Of a DNA stretch of 64,000 bases, positions 1-9,079 are shown piece by piece; within the stretch, counting starts at the first letter, position 1; each line of letters opens with the position of its first letter. The translations under genes were made by a program, and so were the position numbers. The notes beneath the pieces are model-generated. The model was not told where the DNA came from. It was given only the letters and a program-made list of their open reading frames with translations, and did not search any database. The DNA comes from Melanocharis versteri (Eukaryota > Chordata > Aves > Passeriformes > Melanocharitidae): positions 1,780,220 through 1,844,219 of the forward strand of contig VZTG01008967.1 of assembly GCA_013397845.1 (NCBI GenBank), given 5' to 3'.

Positions 1-530
1 GGTCTCCCCTGAGCCTCCTTTTCTCCAGGCTCGACACCTCTGACTCCCTCAGCCACTCCTCGTAAGATTTNCTGTGAAAGACCTGCAAGATCATCAAGTC
101 CAACCTGTAACCCAGCACTGCCAAGCCAACCACTAAATCATATCCTTAAGTGCCGAGTCTGCATGTCTTTTTCATATCTCCAGGGATTGTAACTCCACCA
201 CTTCTGCAGGTAACCTGTTCCAATTCTTGACAACCCTTTAAATGAAGAAATTTTTCTTAATATTCAATCTAAACATGCTCTGGTGCAACTTGAGGCCATT
301 CCCTCTCTTCCTGTCGCTTGTTACCTGGGAGAAGAGGCTGACACCCACCTGGCTACAGCCTCCCTTCATGTATTTACAGAGAGAAATAAGGTCTCCCCTG
401 AGCCTCCTTTTCTCCAGGCTCGACACCTCTGACTCCCTCAGCCACTCCTCGTAAGATTTACTCTCTAGACCTTTCACCAGCTCTGTTGCCCTTGTCTGGA
501 CTCACTCGGGCACCTCAATGTCCTTCCAGT
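1..530 (-). repeat. CR1 LINE 3' fragment interrupted by assembly gap
   Basis: The + strand reads as the reverse complement of a CR1 3' region. It has a run resembling 'tccaacctg', then 'aacctgttcca', then the 'ctccaggct...cacctctgactccctcag' block and a 'tggactcac' block, in the order expected for a minus-strand CR1. The first 70 bases repeat exactly at 390-459 and are followed by the only N in the window (base 71). The first 71 bases are therefore probably an assembly artefact, not a second insertion. No intact reverse transcriptase remains. Confidence 0.85.
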
Positions 531-1785
531 ACCATAGTTTAATTTCTTGATTAGTGTATGATTATTGTGATGGGAAGCTGCTTAAGTGAACTCAGCACTG
601 TGCTTTTGGAGTCCAAATCAGGCCCTGATCTCTGTAGGCAAGGATCTGGATTTCAGAAGCAGAAGCCTTTTGTTGAGTGTACTGAAAAATAGAAATAACC
701 TCATGCAATAGAGTCCGTTTGTGATTGCAAGTGTGTGCAACTGTATGTCTATAACTAACGATGTTAGAATAAGACAGATGTTGATTGGACTTCATGTATG
801 TCTCAAAAGCCTAATTTGGTTGTTCATTTTCCAAATAATAGTGGTCTCATAGTCTTGCCAAAAGCTTAAAGGCTGAGATCTTCCTGTTAAATATAGTGGA
901 GAGATGGTGTGCTGGAACCTGTGGGCCAAATGTATTGCATGTGTTAATGTGGTGTTTTAGAGTGATATTACTGATCTCCCTCTGCCTTATGTTGCATTGC
1001 TTATTTTGCTTGATTGACGTTCTGTTTTATTAGGACGAAGTGAATTATTTATATGATTGTCCACATACATAGAAGTGATTACACTGTGATATTAATAGAA
1101 GAGAAAGTAATTAATTTTGCAGCAACAGATTGTTTTGACTTCATTACTTTGAGAACATGTGAAGCATAAATCACATCTTGTTATGGATTAGTGTTCAAGA
1201 CTGTTTGTATCTGAAACATTGGCACTGATCAGAAAAGAACTTCCTTCTGTATGTCAGGAATTTCCGTGCTAACTTAAAAATCCTTTTATTAAAAACAAAC
1301 GAATAGTTTTGTGTTTCTAGTTACCATCATAGCCACATTCTGTTTCCCTGCTATTCACATATGAATGGCACTTGCGGTGTTTCATGATATCTTGTCCTGA
1401 GTTGACGGCTATATATGGACTGAAATCATACTCTGCTGCTCAGTACTGTTATCAAGTATCTTGTTTGGCTTATAAATATGTTACTTAAGTGTAAAATTTT
1501 TCATGACATGGGAGAAATACCATGAACTCTTTAGGTTTTGATACGTAGCAGGTAATTATACGAATCTGGGAACATTTTGAATGAGAACAAATGTTAAAGG
1601 GTAATTTCACTTGGTATGTTTTAGAGTTACTGGTTGTATGTGCAGAATACAGTCAGTGGTTTATTAACAGTAGACTTGCACTCTGTAATTCAGCTGTAGT
1701 CCACTAATAGTTCTATTATTAGTTCATTGTATTTCAGTGATCAGTGAATCTTAACTGACTTAATCTTCTGCTTTTTATTCTTTAG
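531..1785. other. Non-coding stretch upstream of the ZNF518B coding exon
   Basis: AT-rich sequence with no convincing exon, repeat or CpG island. It ends in a pyrimidine-rich acceptor (tttttattctttag) at 1772-1785, so it is most simply the intron between an upstream non-coding ZNF518B exon, probably outside the window, and the coding exon. The ZNF518B promoter is not visible here. Confidence 0.5.
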
Positions 1786-1987
1786 TGCTGCAAGCTGATT
1801 GACTAAGAACATGGAACATGGTATGGATGCAGTTGTTTGAACATCATTTCTTCCAAAGATTATACTCTGCAGATTGTTGCTCTGAATGATTGATTGATGA
1901 GCAACATACACAAGACTAATATCAAGAAGACATTCTGTCTGTTGCTGCTGTGTTTAATGAAACTGGTGCAGAGTTGCTTCTTCTGAA
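1786..1987 (+). other. ZNF518B: ZNF518B 5'UTR part of the coding exon, with upstream ORFs
   Basis: The segment starts right after a good splice acceptor at 1784-1785 and runs to the ATG at 1988. It holds short upstream ORFs: 1811-1840 (9 codons plus stop), 1886-1897 (3 codons plus stop) and 1897-1986 (29 codons plus stop). The last one stops one base before the first main-frame ATG. The acceptor and uORFs are seen in the sequence; a role in translation control is inference. Confidence 0.6.
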
Positions 1988-4900
1988 ATGCAGTTGAAAA
2001 AAATGAGGGAAATTTTACCAAGATTGTACCCTGGCCAAATTAATGATAAAAATAGTTCTTTAACTACATCCCCAAAGCAATCTGATAATAAAACAAACCT
2101 GTTGAGAGGGGCAGATGACCAAAACTGCTGTTACCAAGGAACTGAGGCTGAGAACAATAAGTTGTCACTAATAAGCTGTATAAAATGCAGAAGTGTTCAG
2201 AAAATTTCAATGCAAGATATAGAAAAGCATAAAAAGCTTGACTGGACTGAAGACAAAAATTTCATCTGCAAGAAGTGCAGTCATATTAAACCACCAGCTT
2301 TCGATTTTGTTCCTGAGGGTGCCAATGCTGCAGACTATGAAAACCGTGAAAGAAAAACCCCAAGTAAAACCCAGAAAACATTTAAAGTAAAAAATTTTCT
2401 GCCAGGTAAATACTACTGTGATAAATGCAGATTTTCAACAAAGGATCCTTTACAGTATAAAAAACATGTAGGGCAACATGAAGAAATTAAGTTTCTTTGT
2501 TCCCACTGTAGTTATGTATCCTACACCAAAGGAGAGTTCCAGAGACATTTGGTGAAACACACCGGAACCTTTCCGTATCAGTGTGAGTACTGTGAATATG
2601 GTGCTGTTAGACATGACTATATAGTTAAACACACGAGAAGAGTACATGAAACACCCAGAAAACGGTTGTCAAATACTCTCATGAACCACAAGCAAAAGAA
2701 GCAGAGTCAAAGCACTTTATGTAAAAAGCAGAAATACGATAAAGTTCCTTTCCAAAATGAACTTTCAAATTTGTCTTCAAATATGGTTTGTGAGATTCCA
2801 AATAAAGCAGCTAAAACAATCTGCTCATCTCAAAATGTAGAATGTAGCATAAACACATCATCAGTCCAGGATAAGACAATTTTGGAGCCATCTGAAATGA
2901 GTGTATGTGAGAATCAAAGTGTGGAGGTTGAGGTTTATTCTCCAAAAACAGAGCCTTTACAACCTGGGATGCCTTTAACAGTAATTGCACCATCTGAACT
3001 TGTAGTTCCTTCCAACTGTTTAGCTCAGATAGTAGAGCTTAAAATAGTGGATGGAGCACAACAGCTGGTTCTTAAACTAATTCCTATGAAGGAAGCAACT
3101 TACAAACCTGTGAACTGTGCTGAAGACGAACTTGAGAATCCAGGTATAGAACGATCTGCAGAAGTAAAAAAAACATCTTTTGTGTCTCAAAATGAGTTAC
3201 TAACCATGGAAGTGAATGTAAACAAATTATCCAGTGTTAGTAACCAGCTTAATTTGGATAGTACGTATGACAAGAATTCTGAATGTTTTTGTTCTTCTGA
3301 TTCTCAACTCTCAGACTGTAGCTCTGTATCTATACAGAGGGAAGATACATCAAAATCATGCTTTCATTTGATGAAAGGTATTGATGTCCATTCAGGTGTT
3401 ACAGAACTTTGTTCTCCATCTCTGGTGGTGAACAGTTCTGAAAAAGAAAGTGATCTTAAATCCTCAAGGGGGAGAGTAGATGGAAAAAATAACTTGCATT
3501 GTGATCCATATTGTTATGAAGAAGATGAGGATATATACCATCCAAAATACACTTTGGTTTCTGAAGGCAAAAGTTCCAAGAATATTTCAGTAGAAGCTGC
3601 TCAGGAGGGCAAAAATTCTTCTCCTGTCCATAAAGAAAAGGATACATTATCTGTGAAGAGGGTTGACAAAGAATGTAGGAGTCTACCAGTCAGCTCTACC
3701 GAAGCATATTTAGCTGGAAAGGGTTTTGATAAAAAATCTATTATAACTTCTGAAGCAGGAAAAAACTTTCATGTTACTAAAACTCCACCTTCTGAGGATA
3801 TAACTTTTGGCTTTAGCAAAGTAAAGAGAGCTGAAACCATAAGTCAAAAGAATAGTCGTCTTCTGGAATCACTAGAACTACAGAAGATGGAAAATAAAGG
3901 CAGTCCTTTTGAAGGACCTGTTATTTCATCTGTATTTTCTCTTAGCTCTGGGGTTGAAAGTGTTCCAGAGGATGTCAGATGGGATGACACAACACGCAGG
4001 AAGAAATCAGCAACACTGCTGTGTAGAAAGATTGCTCAGCTCATGTCTGCTGCTGAACCTAACATGAAATCCGTGCCCTTGAGATGTCAGGCTTCTAGTA
4101 AAAAGTTGCTTTTGCCTCAAGAAAGTTCAGCAAGCTGTGAGAGAGCTATTTGTGCCACTGAAGTGGAACAACCTGCGACTTTGTCTGAAGTGCATGGTGG
4201 AAGAAGTGTGGTTAGTAGTGAAGAACACAGTGAAGATCAGCTCTTTACATTTGCAAGAACTTCTAAAAACAGGGTAACTAAAAATTCCCATGTTGCTACC
4301 CCAGTGTTCATCCCCAAAGGGACAATGCTGAGAGTTCTGAATGCTACTGGCAGTCAAAGCTCATATGGAATAGAAAACAGGAGTGAAATATCAGCTCCTG
4401 TGCATTGCAATGAAATGTTCCTGCCTCGCCCGGTCCCCGTCAGTGTTCCTGAGACACTTAGCAGTAATCTCCCATGTTTGCCTAATCAGAGTGAACCACA
4501 TGCTGAGTCCCGAACTATATCACTCAGGCAAAGACCAAAGCGAGAGGCAAGTGTTAAAAATAACAGCAAGCAAACTGTTGTACCATTTCAGAAAAGCAGT
4601 GAGGTGAGCAAGCAAAGCAAGCCCTATTCAAAAAGTCAACTAGGTCCCAAAAATAAGGCAAAACAAGCAAGCTTCAGAGAACTTCCTAAGAGGAAAACAA
4701 GAGCTCAGTTGGAAACCACTTCAAGTTCTGATATGTCATACTTGTTGACAGCAAGACGTCTTCGACTTGTTCCTCTGAAAGCAAATCAGTTGATCAAATG
4801 CCCTCGTCGTAATCAGCCAGTTGTGGTACTAAACCATCCTGATGTTGATTCACCAGAGATAATTAATGTCATGAAGACTATCAACAAGTATAAAGGTCAA

Positions 4901-5224
4901 GTCCTGAAAGTAGTTCTGTCAGAAAGGACAAGTAGTTGTCTTGGTGTGAAACGTTACCGAAAGCGTCTTACTCTTCAGAATGCTGAGACAGGAAACCAAG
5001 CGAAAAAGCAGAGTATGCTAAAAATGAAGTTAAAAAAGACCCATAAAAACAACTACCAAGTGGTGGAAACTTCACCAGCTGAAGCACTTCAGTGTCTGTT
5101 TAAGTGTTGGTTTTGTGGAAGAGTATATATGGACCAAGAAGAATGGATAAGTCATGGACAGAGGCACTTAATAGAGGCAACCAAGGGTTGGGATGTTCTT
5201 TCTCTTCAAGCAAAAAAACATTAA
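1988..5224 (+). CDS. ZNF518B: ZNF518B, zinc finger protein 518B
   Basis: Single-exon ORF of 1078 codons; human ZNF518B is about 1074 aa by memory. Order of parts: two CxxC pairs at residues 64-67 and 94-97; three adjacent C2H2 fingers at about 142-164 (YYCDKCRFSTKD), 169-191 (FLCSHCSY) and 197-220 (YQCEYCEYGA); a long low-complexity middle; conserved blocks 'PVISSVFSLSSG', 'HVATPVFIPKG' and 'LIKCPRRNQPVVVLNHPDVD'; and a C-terminal finger at about 1038-1060 (CWFCGRVY...SHGQRH). These blocks match ZNF518B rather than ZNF518A as I remember them. The protein is nuclear and, from published proteomics, associates with G9A/EHMT2 and PRC2 histone methyltransferases. The human start aligns with the second in-frame ATG at 2003 (MREIL), so 2003-5224 (1073 aa) is an alternative start. 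The frame is intact. The stop TAA is at 5222-5224. Confidence 0.96.
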   Translation: MQLKKMREILPRLYPGQINDKNSSLTTSPKQSDNKTNLLRGADDQNCCYQGTEAENNKLSLISCIKCRSVQKISMQDIEKHKKLDWTEDKNFICKKCSHIKPPAFDFVPEGANAADYENRERKTPSKTQKTFKVKNFLPGKYYCDKCRFSTKDPLQYKKHVGQHEEIKFLCSHCSYVSYTKGEFQRHLVKHTGTFPYQCEYCEYGAVRHDYIVKHTRRVHETPRKRLSNTLMNHKQKKQSQSTLCKKQKYDKVPFQNELSNLSSNMVCEIPNKAAKTICSSQNVECSINTSSVQDKTILEPSEMSVCENQSVEVEVYSPKTEPLQPGMPLTVIAPSELVVPSNCLAQIVELKIVDGAQQLVLKLIPMKEATYKPVNCAEDELENPGIERSAEVKKTSFVSQNELLTMEVNVNKLSSVSNQLNLDSTYDKNSECFCSSDSQLSDCSSVSIQREDTSKSCFHLMKGIDVHSGVTELCSPSLVVNSSEKESDLKSSRGRVDGKNNLHCDPYCYEEDEDIYHPKYTLVSEGKSSKNISVEAAQEGKNSSPVHKEKDTLSVKRVDKECRSLPVSSTEAYLAGKGFDKKSIITSEAGKNFHVTKTPPSEDITFGFSKVKRAETISQKNSRLLESLELQKMENKGSPFEGPVISSVFSLSSGVESVPEDVRWDDTTRRKKSATLLCRKIAQLMSAAEPNMKSVPLRCQASSKKLLLPQESSASCERAICATEVEQPATLSEVHGGRSVVSSEEHSEDQLFTFARTSKNRVTKNSHVATPVFIPKGTMLRVLNATGSQSSYGIENRSEISAPVHCNEMFLPRPVPVSVPETLSSNLPCLPNQSEPHAESRTISLRQRPKREASVKNNSKQTVVPFQKSSEVSKQSKPYSKSQLGPKNKAKQASFRELPKRKTRAQLETTSSSDMSYLLTARRLRLVPLKANQLIKCPRRNQPVVVLNHPDVDSPEIINVMKTINKYKGQVLKVVLSERTSSCLGVKRYRKRLTLQNAETGNQAKKQSMLKMKLKKTHKNNYQVVETSPAEALQCLFKCWFCGRVYMDQEEWISHGQRHLIEATKGWDVLSLQAKKH

Positions 5225-5752
5225 GTGAGAGCCTAGGGGAGGTTTCCCCTCTTGCTTTTAATGAGTGCCACTAACTTGCTTGAAACGGAGGATTGAAATA
5301 ACTGTTTTATTTTGCCAAAAGTCCTCTACTGTTAGCAAAGTGAAGAAGAGAGTAGAGGTACAGAGAGATAGAGAAGCTGATAGTGAGGATTAAGCACTAC
5401 TTTGCACTCTTGTGTTTGAAATTTATGTTGGAGGTCAGCTTCATCTGTTCCATAGAAGAAATTTGAAGAAGATTTGCTATGCAAACATCTTTCTAGTTAC
5501 CTTAGGATACTGTGCTGTACGTGGTTTGTGCTATGTCTGTATGGATTAAAGTCTTAGATGATGAGATCTTTGTAAATTTAACAGGATTTAGTTTGCTTTA
5601 TTACAGCATGGTGTTTCAGAGATCGAGCACATCTGTATGGAAATGCACCTTTGGTCCTCCATGGACAGCAAGTGTGTGTCATAGGTTTTAGTGGCAAATT
5701 AAGCACTACACATAAAAAGGAAAATTTAAATGCAAGTGCTCTGTTTCAATGA

Positions 5753-5758
5753 AATAAA
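5753..5758 (+). terminator. Candidate proximal poly(A) signal of ZNF518B
   Basis: Canonical AATAAA about 530 bases after the stop codon. Seen directly; use is unproven. Confidence 0.35.
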
Positions 5759-7124
5759 AACACTTCTGCTGACTTCAGAGGAGATACAAGGGTGTAAATG
5801 AAAAATCTATGGAATCAGTTACTCCTGCTAGGTCAGATAGCACTAAAAATTTAATTTTGTTTAGTACTTAGTCTTTACCTAGACTGTATTGTGTAGACGT
5901 GAGAGAGCAGAACCCTGTCAGGACTCTGTACCATCAAGCCAGAGATATCATCAGGCTTGGGCTGATAGTGAAAAGCACTTCTCTACATGGCCTCAAGGCT
6001 GTTCTGAAATAGTATTAGCCAAACATAAACCCTCTACCACCTTGTGTGTGATAGAAGCATTTACAGAACTCGGTATTTGGTTAGAACTCTAGTTGGTGAG
6101 CTTATTTACAGGGGAACTTGTTGAAGGCGAAGACTTTTCAAAATGAAAAGCCATGTTGCACAGCTTTTACATTGACAGTGTTGAACCAGATCTTCAGTGC
6201 AATCTTTCATCATGCTTAAGAATTTAGATGTTGTTACAATTTATTTTTTGTAGGTCTCAGATTCATACAAGCATGTGCCTAGTTACAGATTATGTCTGAT
6301 GTGTACTGACTTCAGTGCAGTGTAAACATTGCTCAGTTGCTTAAACGCTTCTCTAAATCAGGGCCAAATTACAGTTTTTTAGTAAAAAAGAGGGATGGAT
6401 GACACTGAAGTTACTGTTTCTGTATGTGAGCTTTGGATGTTTCTCTTCATCTTGTCAATTTTAAATCATTTTAGAATCATATACTAGGAAGTATATTGAA
6501 GCACATACTTACAATTAAAATAATGTGTTACAGTTTTAGAAATATGAAAATCAGTACTGACTCTAATGCTGGATGTGTGTTCTATGTTTGAACTGGGACT
6601 TCTCTGGTAAACTGGTAGTCCCTAACTCTTTTCACTGATGGTGCATTTTTGTAAACAGTTTAGCTGGGAATATTTTTTTATATACTCCAGCAGATTATAC
6701 ATTGTTTTGATAAAATATTTATCATATCTACATTGAAATGTAAATATTTTAAAACTACATCTGACTGAGGTTTATTTTCAAAACCACTTACTGCTTTCCC
6801 ATATTTTTGCAATACAGTGTTAAAATCCTTCAGATAGCTGGTGCTTTAAGTCAGATCTTTTTCGTCGTATACACATGGAAAATTTTTGTATCATTTGTAT
6901 CAGACTAACCTATTCCACAGAACAAACTTTGTTTTTCCTGTTTGGTCAGTAATAAGGAAATGACAGTTCTCATTTTGTATTCAAATGGAATTATATTTTT
7001 TTAGATGGGTACACTAGAGGGATTTTTTTTCACTTCATGTACTTTGATGCCAAACCTAACAGTGCTATTTGCATTTTCAATGGTGAAAATAGTTTCCATT
7101 TTAAAATTATGGCGTATCATATAC

Positions 7125-7130
7125 AATAAA
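7125..7130 (+). terminator. Candidate poly(A) signal of ZNF518B
   Basis: Canonical AATAAA about 1.9 kb after the stop codon, in an AT-rich tract. It is one of four candidates and transcript ends would decide between them. Confidence 0.35.
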
Positions 7131-8087
7131 TACTGAAATGGTTAACAGAAAAAAACCCCGTGGTTAGCATTCCTCCTTTGTTTTAATTCCTTCTGTCCAG
7201 GTTACGGATTAAATTAATTTTGTTTCTGTAGAAGCTACCAAATAAATAGTTTTGAATTTGCTTTGTAAGAGTTGTCACTGGCAAAATCAGAACATTGCTC
7301 ATGAAAGCTGTACTGGGGGGGATGGTGGAAGTGTTGCTGCTCAGCTGTATGAACTCTGGGTGGTTTAAGTATACAAGTAATGCTTGTCTTCTGTAAGCAA
7401 GTTTACTGTTTACTTTAGTAAACATCTGCAAAACTGTGTATGTCACTGCCATAATCTGTTATCTAAATTGTTAAGCCTTGGGGTTTTTATGGTTTTTAAT
7501 TTAGAATTTTTTTTGTTTTGTTTCAACATGAAAACCTTTTGTAAGTTAAATTGTATTGTGGTTATGAAATTTTAAAGCAGATCATGTCATGCTTTTTTTT
7601 ATGGACTCTGCTAAACTCTATTTTAGCAGCTTCTGTTTTGTTACTTTTATTCTTATTAGATAAAATTATATCAGAAAAACTTCAAGTTTAACAGTCTCAT
7701 CAGTTTGAGAGAAATAATTTGCAGTGGATGCTTTCTTCCCTTTTGATGCAGCATTGATAAATAAAAAGGTTGCAAGAAAATAACAATCAACTGCTAAATT
7801 TTTTTAGAGCTAGTTTGTGCCACTACATAGTATGTCATAAATTCAGTTGGAATGTTGTGGTTTTGAGCTTGAGTGGTTTGGTTTTGTTCTTCTTGTTCCT
7901 ATTCTATAAGGATAAAGTAACTGAGGTTCCTTTTTTGGTGTATTACAATAACCTAGTCAAACTTCTGAGTGTGGTTAGGAAGATGATAGATGCTGTGCAG
8001 AAAAATCCCTTCATGTACATAGGGAATTGTAGTTTGCCTTCATATAAATACAGAATTTAGCTAGGCTTCCAAAACTCAAATTGTATG

Positions 8088-8093
8088 AATAAA
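8088..8093 (+). terminator. Candidate distal poly(A) signal of ZNF518B
   Basis: Canonical AATAAA followed by a T-rich stretch. It is the last + strand signal before the CLNK 3'UTR coming from the other side. Another copy is at 7760-7765. Confidence 0.35.
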
Positions 8094-8273
8094 TATTTCT
8101 GTATTTTTTTTCTGGAAAAATAATCACATTCTCATGTTCTTTGCTCATACACACTAGAGCATGTTTTCTTGCTGATTTTGAAGTACATCTACTCTTCCTA
8201 CTGATGATTTTTATCTCTACATTTGCACATGGTATGAATTCAAAGTGACTGTTTGCATAATGGTCCTACTATG

Positions 8274-8391
8274 TAAGTGTTGGAAGGCTCAGGTATGGAA
8301 TACAAGTATCTGCTACTTAGGCTAAAGAGTAAGTGTTGGAAGGCTCAGGTATGGAATACAAGTATCTGCTACTTAGGCTAAAGAGTAAGTG
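8274..8391. repeat. 56-bp tandem duplication
   Basis: A 56-base unit starting taagtgttggaaggctc occurs at 8274-8329 and again, identical, at 8330-8385, followed by six bases of a third copy. The exact identity points to a recent duplication or an assembly repeat. It lies between the two converging 3' ends. Confidence 0.95.
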
Positions 8392-8588
8392 CTCATTGAG
8401 TAACAGAATTTACATAATTACAGCTAGCTTTAAAATCTCCAATGCCTATAAGCAACAGCTGACACTAACTTCAGTGGCAGCTGAGCACAGCTTGTTGTTG
8501 AGCAAACATATGCACACCACATGAAATTGTTAAGACAGTAAGAACTCTGACGCACAGTGTTTCATGTGTATTTTTAAAAGCAAGAATA

Positions 8589-8594
8589 TTTATT
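8589..8594 (-). terminator. CLNK: Probable CLNK poly(A) signal
   Basis: On the - strand AATAAA lies about 360 bases beyond the CLNK stop codon, and it is the first canonical signal met. This gives a compact 3'UTR of roughly 380 bases, ending near 8570. Confidence 0.55.
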
Positions 8595-8950
8595 TAATGA
8601 CTGTGGTATACTTTACTAGGTTTTGCTACTTAGCGGAGTTTCAGTGACATTTAGGTAAGCAAGGGTGAGTTTCATCTTAAATTAGAAGGTAGAGTGCAAG
8701 ATAAACAAATTGGTTGTCAAGATATCAGGAGTTGGTCTCAATACCTTCCTGTGAATTAATACATTGACATATTCTTTACTTGTATCCTCAAAGGGAAAAT
8801 GCAGTAATCAAAAAATGGAGTAGATTTGTAGAATGCTTCATTATATTGGGGAGCTCCTTGCTCAAAAGGCAAATCTGATTCTCGAGACATTCAAATTACT
8901 GTTCTATTTATATCTATACAGATGAATCAGTGACAATAAGGCAGAAGACG

Positions 8951-9079
8951 TCAGCATGGCTTGAATGGATGTGTGAGGTAGCATTGTTCTCTGTGGTTTC
9001 CTGACTGATCCTTTCCGTCAATGAGCGTTAAGGGAACAGATTTGTAGAAGTCAATGATCTCTTCCACGGAATTAAATTT
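8951..9079 (-). CDS. CLNK: CLNK last coding exon, C-terminal half of SH2
   Basis: Acceptor ccccccgcag on the - strand, then 42 codons and TGA at 8953-8951. The peptide begins KFNSVEEIIDFYK, continues LTLIDGKD and ends QCYLTHPFKPC. It matches the end of the CLNK SH2 domain (human KFDSVEDII ... LIDGKDKTG, by memory). Phase 0 at the junction agrees with the upstream exon. The tail after LTHP is about six residues shorter than in human. Confidence 0.93.
   Translation of the reverse strand, partial: KFNSVEEIIDFYKSVPLTLIDGKDQSGNHREQCYLTHPFKPC

Larger units (their letters stand above)
5225..8115 (+). other. ZNF518B: ZNF518B 3'UTR (extent uncertain)
   Basis: AT-rich sequence after the stop codon with no splice-supported exon. 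AATAAA occurs at 5753-5758, 7125-7130, 7760-7765 and 8088-8093, so transcripts of several lengths are possible. The human mRNA has a long 3'UTR by memory, which favours a distal site. The right limit is set by the last signal and is a guess without transcript data. Confidence 0.55.

Noticed and set aside
242..477. ORFs on both strands near the left edge
   Set aside because: They lie inside a CR1 fragment and are reading-frame remnants of the repeat.
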